DNA from: Nocardia flavorosea NBRC 108225
Lineage (GTDB): Bacteria > Actinomycetota > Actinomycetes > Mycobacteriales > Mycobacteriaceae
Assembly: GCF_001613385.1 (NCBI RefSeq)
Contig: NZ_BDCG01000009.1
Location: 62,001 to 126,000, forward strand
Direction: 5' to 3'
DNA length: 64,000 nt
In this document: positions 57,781 to 64,000 of the stretch, in pieces
Numbering within the stretch: the first letter of the stretch is position 1
Layout: each line of letters starts with the position of its first letter
Notes under the pieces: generated by a model
What the model saw: the letters and a program-made list of their open reading frames with translations, nothing else
What the model was told of the DNA's origin: nothing
The model's database searches: none
Translations under genes and position numbers: made by a program

Positions 57781-58715
57781 CCGAACAGGACAAGCCGCTC
57801 GACCCTCCTACCGGCACGCCCGATACTCATGGTCCGGAACCCGATTCCGGCGGGGGCACCGATACCGCGCCGGCGGCGGAGGCCCGGTCGGCTGCGGAGG
57901 CGGCATCGGCCCCGGACGCCGATTCCGAGACCGAGGCGGAACTGGCGGATTCGGGTAAGGCCGGCGGGTACGACGATGTCGCCGACCTGTTCACCCAGCT
58001 CGCGGCCGCGGAACCGGAATCGGCCCAGCATGCCACGCTCCGTAACGAGCTGATCGGGCGCTGTATCCCGCTCGCCGACCATATCGCCCGTAAGTTCAGT
58101 GGCCGCGGCGAGCCGTTCGACGATCTGACGCAGGTGGCCCGGGTCGGGCTGGTGCACGCGGTGGATCGTTTCGATGTATCGCGCGGTTCGAATTTCCTGT
58201 CGTTCGCGGTGCCGACGATCATGGGCGAGGTGCGCCGGTATTTCCGGGACAACACCTGGGCGATGCGGGTGCCGCGCCGGGTGAAAGAAACCCATCTGCG
58301 TATCGGGGCGGCGGTGGATGCACTGTCGCAGTCGCTGGGCCGGTCACCGACGGCCAAGGAGATCGCGGCCGAACTCGATGTGGATCCCGACGAAGTAACG
58401 CAGGCGGTGATCGCCGGCAACGCCTACCAGCCGACATCGATCGATGCGGCATCGGTCGGCCGCGATACCGATGCGTCACTGCTGGACACGCTCGGCGAGG
58501 AGGAAGCGCAGTTCGACCGGGTCGAGGAGTATGTGGCGATCAGGCCGTTGCTGGCGGGCCTCCCGGAGCGGGAACGCCGGATCCTGACCATGCGATTCTT
58601 CGAATCGATGACCCAGACGCAGATCGCCCAGCAGATGGGGATATCGCAGATGCACGTGTCACGTATCCTCACGAAAACCCTGGCCCGGCTTCGGGAACAG
58701 TCGTCGCGGGAGTAG
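57777..58715 (+). CDS. sigF: RNA polymerase sigma factor SigF/SigB-like
   Basis: 312-aa group 3 sigma factor. An acidic/Ala-rich N-terminal extension of about 60 residues precedes region 2 (LADHIARKFSGRGEPFDDLT, QVARVGLVHAVDRFDVSRGS), region 3 (WAMRVPRRVKETHLRIGAAV) and region 4 (LPERERRILTMRFFESMTQT, QIAQQMGISQMHVSRILTKT). GTG 57777 overlaps the anti-sigma stop. Stress-type sigma in actinobacteria; held by the upstream anti-sigma factor. No anti-anti-sigma gene is adjacent. Confidence 0.93.
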   Translation: MTEQDKPLDPPTGTPDTHGPEPDSGGGTDTAPAAEARSAAEAASAPDADSETEAELADSGKAGGYDDVADLFTQLAAAEPESAQHATLRNELIGRCIPLADHIARKFSGRGEPFDDLTQVARVGLVHAVDRFDVSRGSNFLSFAVPTIMGEVRRYFRDNTWAMRVPRRVKETHLRIGAAVDALSQSLGRSPTAKEIAAELDVDPDEVTQAVIAGNAYQPTSIDAASVGRDTDASLLDTLGEEEAQFDRVEEYVAIRPLLAGLPERERRILTMRFFESMTQTQIAQQMGISQMHVSRILTKTLARLREQSSRE

Positions 58716-58828
58716 ACGCACCGGTTCGTTTCCAGTGACTGTTGTGTCCGGTTCGCCGATCGGTCTACCCTCATCTGTGAGAGATCGAGTGGGTAATTAT
58801 CTCAACGAACCATTCACAAGGTGAGGCC

Positions 58829-60994
58829 ATGACCACAGAAACCGTCGCCCGGCAATGCACCCTGTGTGAGGCCCACTGCGGGATCCTGGTAACCGTCGAG
58901 GATTCGGCCGTCACCAGGATCGAAGGCAACCCCGAGGATGTGCTGTCCAAGGGGTACATCTGTCCCAAGGCGACGGCGATGGCGGGCCTCCACGACGATC
59001 CGGACCGGTTACGTACTCCGATGCGGCGGGTGGGTGGCCGCTTCGAGGCGATCGGCTGGGATGAGGCGTTCCGCGAGGTCGGCGCCCGGCTGCGGCAGGT
59101 GCGGCGCGACCACGGCCCCCATGCGGTCGGCATGTACCTCGGTAATCCGGCAGCGCACAATTCGGCGATCATGTACGCCATGGCGTTGCGGGCCGGCCTG
59201 ATGACCCGCAACCTCTACACCGCTTCCTCGATCGATCAGTTCCCCCAGGAGTTCGTGGCCTGGCAAATGTACGGCTCGAATTTCCTGATGCCCATCGCCG
59301 ATATCGACCGCACCGATCGGCTGGTGATCATCGGCGCCAACCCGGCGGTGTCCAACGGTTCGGTGACCACCATGCCGGGCGCCAAGAACCGGATCAAGGA
59401 GGTACGGGCCCGCGGCGGCAAGGTCGTGGTGATCGACCCACGGCGGACCGAAACCGCGCGGCTGGCCGACGAACATCTGGCCGTATTGCCGGGCGGCGAC
59501 CCGTACCTGTTGCTGGCCGTCCTGCACGTGCTGCTCACCGAGGATCTGTACGACCGGACCGCTCTCCGCACGCAGTGCGCCGGCTCGGATACGTTGCGGC
59601 AGCTGGTCTCCGGGTTCTCTCCCGAGGAGGCCGCACCGTACGCGGGCGTCGACCCCGCGGTCATCCGGCGACTGGCCCGCGAACACGCCGCGGCGAAATC
59701 GGCGGTGATGTACGCCCGGATCGGGGTCTGCCAGACTCTCACCGGGACGATCACCCACTGGCTGGTCAACGCCATCAACGCGGTCACCGGAAACCTCGAC
59801 CGGCCCGGTGGCCAGATGTATGCCACCCCCGCGGTGGACCTGCTGCCGCTGGCGCGGCGGATGCCGCCGTTCCACGGCGCCTGGACCGACCGCTCGGGCA
59901 AGTACAAATCGTTCCGCTTCGAACTGCCCGTGGCCGCCTTGGCTTCCGAGATCCTGGACGAGGGGCCGGAACAGATCCGCGCCATGATCACCTATGCCGG
60001 AAACCCGGTACTGTCCACCCCGCAGCGCGGGCAGCTGGACAAGGCGCTGAGTTCCCTGGATTTCTACGTGGCCGTGGATATGTACATCACCGAAACCACC
60101 CGCCACGCCGATATCATCCTGCCGCCGGTATCGCCGCTGGAACGTGAGGATCTCGACATTCTGCTGACCATGTTCAGCGTGCACAACAACATTCGCTACA
60201 ACGCGCGGGCGGTCGACGCACCGGCGGACGGTCTCGAGGACTGGGAGATCATGGCCCGGCTGACCACGGAGATCCTGCCGCTGCCTGCGCGTTCGCTGAC
60301 CGGCCGGGCCCTCAACGCGGTATTCGCCCGATTCAGCCCGGTGCGCGCGGCAGCCTTGGGGATCGCGGTCGGGCCGCACGGTGTACTCCGCCGGGGCCGC
60401 CGCGGCGTCACCCTGGCGAAAGTCCGCGCGGCCCGCGGCGGAATCGATCTCGGCCCGCTGCGTCCCCGCCTGCCGTCCCTCATCGCGACCGCTGACCGGA
60501 AGGTACAGCTCGCCCCGGCAACCTTCGTCGCCGAAGCCCGCCGGTTGCTCGCCGACGCCGATTCCGCACGCGGCGAAGGTTTCGACCTGCGTCTGATCGG
60601 CCGCCGCCATCTGCGCAGTAACAATTCGTGGCTGCACAATGTCCCGTCGATGGTGAAAGGCCGCGACCGCTGCACCGCGCTGATGCATCCCGCCGATGCC
60701 GCCGCACGCGGCCTGGCCGACGGCGACCAGGCGACAGTGAGTTCACCCACCGGCGCCATCGCGGTACCGGTGGAGGTCAGCGCCGATATCCGGCCCGGGA
60801 CAGTGGCCATCCCGCACGGCTGGGGTCATAACGAACCGGGCGTCGGCTGGACCGTGGCGGCCTCGCTACCGGGCGCGAATGTCAACCTGCTGCACGATCC
60901 GGAGCAGGTGGACCGTATCTCGGGGACCGCTGCGGTGAACAGCACCTGGGTGCGGATCGAACCGGCCGGAAAAGCGGCGGCCACCGCCGGCTGA
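58829..60994 (+). CDS. molybdopterin oxidoreductase (Mo-bisMGD, one 4Fe-4S cluster)
   Basis: 721-aa protein of the DMSO-reductase superfamily. Cluster cysteines C10, C13, C17 and C45 appear as ARQCTLCEAHC and SKGYICPK. Cofactor-binding blocks include IIGANPAVSNGSVTTMPGAK, VVVIDPRRTETARLADEHL, ITYAGNPVLSTPQRG and, in the last domain, RNSW-like LRSNNSWLHN and HGWGHNEPGVGW. No Tat signal, so cytosolic. Its electron partner and substrate are unknown; no neighbouring subunit gene is seen. Related to assimilatory nitrate reductase/formate dehydrogenase-like single-subunit enzymes. Confidence 0.92.
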   Translation: MTTETVARQCTLCEAHCGILVTVEDSAVTRIEGNPEDVLSKGYICPKATAMAGLHDDPDRLRTPMRRVGGRFEAIGWDEAFREVGARLRQVRRDHGPHAVGMYLGNPAAHNSAIMYAMALRAGLMTRNLYTASSIDQFPQEFVAWQMYGSNFLMPIADIDRTDRLVIIGANPAVSNGSVTTMPGAKNRIKEVRARGGKVVVIDPRRTETARLADEHLAVLPGGDPYLLLAVLHVLLTEDLYDRTALRTQCAGSDTLRQLVSGFSPEEAAPYAGVDPAVIRRLAREHAAAKSAVMYARIGVCQTLTGTITHWLVNAINAVTGNLDRPGGQMYATPAVDLLPLARRMPPFHGAWTDRSGKYKSFRFELPVAALASEILDEGPEQIRAMITYAGNPVLSTPQRGQLDKALSSLDFYVAVDMYITETTRHADIILPPVSPLEREDLDILLTMFSVHNNIRYNARAVDAPADGLEDWEIMARLTTEILPLPARSLTGRALNAVFARFSPVRAAALGIAVGPHGVLRRGRRGVTLAKVRAARGGIDLGPLRPRLPSLIATADRKVQLAPATFVAEARRLLADADSARGEGFDLRLIGRRHLRSNNSWLHNVPSMVKGRDRCTALMHPADAAARGLADGDQATVSSPTGAIAVPVEVSADIRPGTVAIPHGWGHNEPGVGWTVAASLPGANVNLLHDPEQVDRISGTAAVNSTWVRIEPAGKAAATAG

Positions 60995-61006
60995 TACCTC
61001 GTCCAG

Positions 61007-61360
61007 CTATCCACCGGTTGCCCGATCCCTGGTTCTGCGCAGCTTCGCGGGAGCGACGAGCCACCACGCGGCGTCGAGCAGTTCCCGCAATTGCCCGGTG
61101 TCGACGCGCTCCAGGTCGATGAGGATGTAGGGATATCCGTCGTAGTGCGGCGTGGTGTAGAAGGCCGGATCGCCGGAGGCCAGCAGGGCTTGTTTCTCCG
61201 TCATCTCACAGCGCAGCGCAAGACCGCCCTCGGCCTCCGTGCGCAAACGAGCGAAACGTTTGCCCGATACCTTCAGCGCCGGGGTCCGATAGGAGGTCGA
61301 TTCCGCGACCTCCGGCAGTTCGGTGGCGATTCCGACCACGTTCTCCCAGGTGAGGCTCAT
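61007..61360 (-). CDS. MmcQ/YjbR-family DNA-binding-like protein
   Basis: 117-aa protein of the MmcQ/YjbR family: VGIATELPEVAESTSYRTPA, LKVSGKRFARL and LDAAWWLVAPAKLRRTRD are typical. The fold resembles double-wing DNA-binding proteins but function is unknown. ATG 61360. It converges with the molybdopterin gene and precedes nothing obvious in an operon. Confidence 0.88.
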   Translation of the reverse strand: MSLTWENVVGIATELPEVAESTSYRTPALKVSGKRFARLRTEAEGGLALRCEMTEKQALLASGDPAFYTTPHYDGYPYILIDLERVDTGQLRELLDAAWWLVAPAKLRRTRDRATGG

Positions 61361-61433
61361 ACCCCCGAGTCTGCCTGGGCCGGTGTCGGCAGGCTTGGAA
61401 ATCCGTCGCCTACGCGCGAGCCCGGCTGCCGCG

Positions 61434-63764
61434 CTATTGCGGTTTGCGCAGCGCGGCCACGAACATCGCGTCGGTGCCGTGCCGGTGCGGCCACAACTGC
61501 ACCGCCGGTCCGGCGCCGAGCCCGGTGACGCCGGGCAGCAGCTCGCGGGCGTCCAACTGTTCGGCCCCGGTACGGCGCACCGTATCCGCCACCACCGCAA
61601 CGGTTTCGGGTAGGTGTGGGGAGCAGGTCGAGTAGACGAGGACGCCGCCGGGTCGCAGCAGTTCCCAGGCCGCCGCCATCAGTTCCCGTTGTAGCGCCAC
61701 CAGCTCCGCGACATCTCCCGGGGTGCGCCGCCAGCGGGCCTCCGGCCGGCGGCGCAGGGCGCCCAGTCCGGTGCACGGGGCGTCGACGAGGATCCGGTCG
61801 TAACCGGTGGGCAGACCGCTGTCGCGGCCGTCGGCGATATGCACCTCGACCGGCATGTCCCGGGTCGCCGAACGCACCATTTCGGCACGATGCGCGGCCG
61901 GTTCCACCGCATCCACCCGGTAGCCGTCGATACCGGCGAGCGCACCCAGCAGCGCGGTTTTACCGCCCGGCCCCGCGCACAGATCGAGCCAGCGCCCGGT
62001 ATCCGGGCCGTGCAGCGATGCGCGGGTGAGCGCGAGTGCCACGAGCTGACTGCCCTCGTCCTGTACCGCCGCCATCCCCTCGCGGACCGGTTCCAGCGAT
62101 CCCGGGTCGCCGCCCTCCAGATACACCGCGTACGGGGACCATCGGCCTTCCTCACCACCGGTGACGAGAGCGAGTTCCTCGGCGGTGATATCACCCGGAC
62201 GGGCCACCAGATGCACTACGGGGCGGGCGTCGTCGGCGGCGAGCAGATCACGTAGTTCACCCGCATCGGGGCCGAGCGCGTCGGCGAAGGCCTGGGCGAT
62301 CCATTCCGGATGCGCATATTCGAAAGCCAGCCTGCCGACCGGGTCCGGCGGGGCGAGCCGCGCCACCCAGTCGTCCGGTGAGCGTTCGGTGACCCGGCGC
62401 AATACGGCGTTGACGAATCCGGCACGGCTCGCACCCGAATCGGCACGGGCCAATTCCACCGCAGTGTGCACGGCGGCATGCGCTTCGACACGAGTGCGCA
62501 GCAATTGATAGGTGCCGAGTCGCAGGACGTCCAGCAGCGGACCGTCGATATCCGCGACCTCGCGGCCGGCGCATTCGGCGATCACCGCGTCGAGAATGCC
62601 GAGGCTGCGGCACGCGCCGTACCCCAGTTCGGTGGCCAGAGCGGCATCGCGGCCCTGCACGGAATATTCGCGCAGGAACGCCGGGAGCACCAGGTTGGCA
62701 TAGGCATCCCGCTCCCGGACGGCGCGCAGGGTTTCCAGCGCGACGGTGCGCGCCGGATCCTTGACCCGTTTCGGCCGCCCCGCAGATTCGCCACGCCCGG
62801 CACGTGTCCGGTCGGTACCGGACCGCTTACCGGCGCCGGACGTCGCGGATCCGTTATCCGAACGCCGGTGTTCGTCCTCGCGCCGGCCCGGCCCGTTCGT
62901 GCTGCGCCTGTCGCCGCCTTCGACGGCCCCGGAGCTGCCGCGGCGCCGGCCACCGGGGCCGCGTTCCGCTCCTCCACGCCGGCCTGCGCCCGTATCCCGG
63001 CGTTCGCTCGAATGCGGGCCGCCTTCGCGACCACTGTTCGCGCGACCCGGCCTCGTCCGGTCCGCTCGGCCCTCACCGAAGTCGCTGCGCTGCCGCGGAT
63101 CCGGCCGCCCGCCGCGTGCCGGTGCGAGCCGGTCGGCCGGGCGGCCGCCCGAATCCGCCCCGCGCTCTTGTTTTTCGCGACGGGCCGGACCCTCGCCCCG
63201 GTAGCCGGACCGTTTCCCACCGGAACCCGATGACTTCCCGCCGGGTTCGGCATCTCTCCGGCGGTCGCCCTTCGCGGATCCTCCGGGACGATCGCGCCAC
63301 GGTCGCTTTTCCGCCGCGGAGCCGGCCGGGCGGCCCTGCTGTTCACGACGCCCAGGGCCGTCACCCCGTTCCCCGCCCGAGCGCGATGTTCTCCCGCTGT
63401 GCCCGAAGTCTTTACGGCGGTCACCGGTCGCGCTGTCACGTCCCGTCCGCCGCTCTTCTGCCGGGGAATCGCCCCGGCGGCCGCTGCCTTCGGCGTTTCG
63501 ACCGGTTCCGTTCCGGTAGGAACCACCGGGCTCCGTACCCTTCACCCGCCTGCCGGCGTGTCCATCGCTCGGCGTATCCGAGGAACCCGGGCGATCGCGA
63601 CCGGTACCGGCGCGGTCCTGCGAGCGGGAATCGGGGGCGTGACGTGGCCCCGGCCCGGTCGCGCCGCGGTCTGCGCCCGAATCGCGATCCATACCACCGG
63701 CCCCGCCGTCCGTGGATTCGGGGTGGCGCCGGAAACCGCGTGGCCGCTCGGCGGAGCCGGTCAT
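61434..63764 (-). CDS. rsmB: 16S rRNA (cytosine-C5) methyltransferase RsmB with long basic N-terminal extension
   Basis: 776-aa RsmB/Fmu-type RNA methyltransferase. From about residue 335 the NusB-like domain ([20 protein letters not shown]) and then the methyltransferase domain ([19 protein letters not shown]; catalytic Cys motifs [18 protein letters not shown] and [16 protein letters not shown]) are normal. The first about 330 residues are a low-complexity chain of Arg, Gly, Asp, Ser with repeated GRR/RGD/DRR patterns, far longer than in usual RsmB. The ATG at 63764 overlaps the fmt stop by 4 bp and no better start with a ribosome-binding site was found near the domain, so I keep it. Confidence 0.93.
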   Translation of the reverse strand: MTGSAERPRGFRRHPESTDGGAGGMDRDSGADRGATGPGPRHAPDSRSQDRAGTGRDRPGSSDTPSDGHAGRRVKGTEPGGSYRNGTGRNAEGSGRRGDSPAEERRTGRDSATGDRRKDFGHSGRTSRSGGERGDGPGRREQQGRPAGSAAEKRPWRDRPGGSAKGDRRRDAEPGGKSSGSGGKRSGYRGEGPARREKQERGADSGGRPADRLAPARGGRPDPRQRSDFGEGRADRTRPGRANSGREGGPHSSERRDTGAGRRGGAERGPGGRRRGSSGAVEGGDRRSTNGPGRREDEHRRSDNGSATSGAGKRSGTDRTRAGRGESAGRPKRVKDPARTVALETLRAVRERDAYANLVLPAFLREYSVQGRDAALATELGYGACRSLGILDAVIAECAGREVADIDGPLLDVLRLGTYQLLRTRVEAHAAVHTAVELARADSGASRAGFVNAVLRRVTERSPDDWVARLAPPDPVGRLAFEYAHPEWIAQAFADALGPDAGELRDLLAADDARPVVHLVARPGDITAEELALVTGGEEGRWSPYAVYLEGGDPGSLEPVREGMAAVQDEGSQLVALALTRASLHGPDTGRWLDLCAGPGGKTALLGALAGIDGYRVDAVEPAAHRAEMVRSATRDMPVEVHIADGRDSGLPTGYDRILVDAPCTGLGALRRRPEARWRRTPGDVAELVALQRELMAAAWELLRPGGVLVYSTCSPHLPETVAVVADTVRRTGAEQLDARELLPGVTGLGAGPAVQLWPHRHGTDAMFVAALRKPQ

Positions 63765-64000
63765 TCGACCACCGCGCCGGGTTGCAGGCGGGCGCCCCGC
63801 GCCCAGTCGAGCGCCGCCATCATGCGTTTACCCTGCGGCTGCACCCGGTCCAGGCGTACCGCGGTGGTCGCGGTGCCGATATAGACGCCGGTTTTACGTA
63901 CGTCGATCTGCCGTTCCGGCAGTGCCTCCTCGACCAGTTCCACGGGGCTCAACTTGAGCCGGATACCGGCCACGGTCGTCCAGGCGCCGGGATGCGGCGT
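63761..64000 (-). CDS. fmt: methionyl-tRNA formyltransferase (C-terminal part; gene runs off the window)
   Basis: Last 79 residues of Fmt: [20 protein letters not shown] and [20 protein letters not shown] match the C-terminal OB-like domain. The start lies beyond 64000. Formylates initiator tRNA. It precedes rsmB with a 4-bp overlap, as in many actinobacteria. Confidence 0.92.
   Translation of the reverse strand, partial: TPHPGAWTTVAGIRLKLSPVELVEEALPERQIDVRKTGVYIGTATTAVRLDRVQPQGKRMMAALDWARGARLQPGAVVE

Noticed and set aside
58740-58828. SigF-type promoter (GTTT-N15-GGGTA) before the molybdopterin gene
   Set aside because: GGGTAA is present at 58791 but no GTTT-like element lies at the required distance.

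Overview
The window is high-GC actinobacterial DNA. Gene order matches the mycobacterial/nocardial core: tkt-tal-zwf-opcA-pgl, then secG, tpiA-pgk-gap, whiA-yvcK-rapZ, uvrC, the riboflavin genes, rpe, rsmB and fmt. I infer a member of the Nocardiaceae, probably Nocardia, from this synteny and from protein families remembered, not from a database search.

Layout. 1-6388: pentose-phosphate operon (tkt cut by the window edge). 6389-14577: accessory region with a membrane protein, two decayed genes (a Bcr/CflA-type transporter relic and a frameshifted acetyltransferase), a fused branched-chain keto-acid dehydrogenase E1, an APH-like kinase, and a divergent TetR/methyltransferase pair with palindromic operators. 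14909-30171: a 15,263-bp transposon of the TniA/TniB/TniQ type (Tn5053/Tn552/Tn7-like), inserted in a HAD-hydrolase gene. Its halves lie at 14654-14908 and 30172-30585. The element starts TGT and ends ACA, has 27-bp imperfect terminal inverted repeats (21/27 identical) and a 5-bp target duplication ACCCC. 30674-39797: an epoxide-hydrolase-like gene and an SDR gene sharing a KstR-like operator, secG, three MFS transporters, a META-domain lipoprotein, a small secreted protein and a TetR regulator. 39739-64000: mostly core genes (glycolysis, whiA cluster, uvrC, ggt, riboflavin synthesis, rpe, anti-sigma/sigma pair, a molybdopterin enzyme, rsmB, partial fmt). A guanidine-III riboswitch precedes an SMR exporter.

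The transposon is the standout. It carries tniA-tniB-tniQ1-tniQ2, where tniQ1 is a broken tandem copy (4-bp deletion plus a nonsense codon). Next come a divergent tetR/MFS pair with a 21-bp palindrome and a DtxR/IdeR-type iron box, an extended serine resolvase with a res-like palindrome array, and a relic of a Tn3-family transposase. The main cargo is a four-gene leftward operon: an ArsR-type regulator lacking the usual metal-binding cysteines, GTP-dependent PEP carboxykinase, a SulP anion transporter and a DUF5313 membrane protein. A mobile central-carbon/anion-transport operon is unusual cargo; a role in bicarbonate supply and C3/C4 carbon flux is inference only.

Removing the element, one target duplication and one extra CCGG unit gives a 660-bp, 220-codon HAD reading frame. 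This independently confirms the element boundaries.
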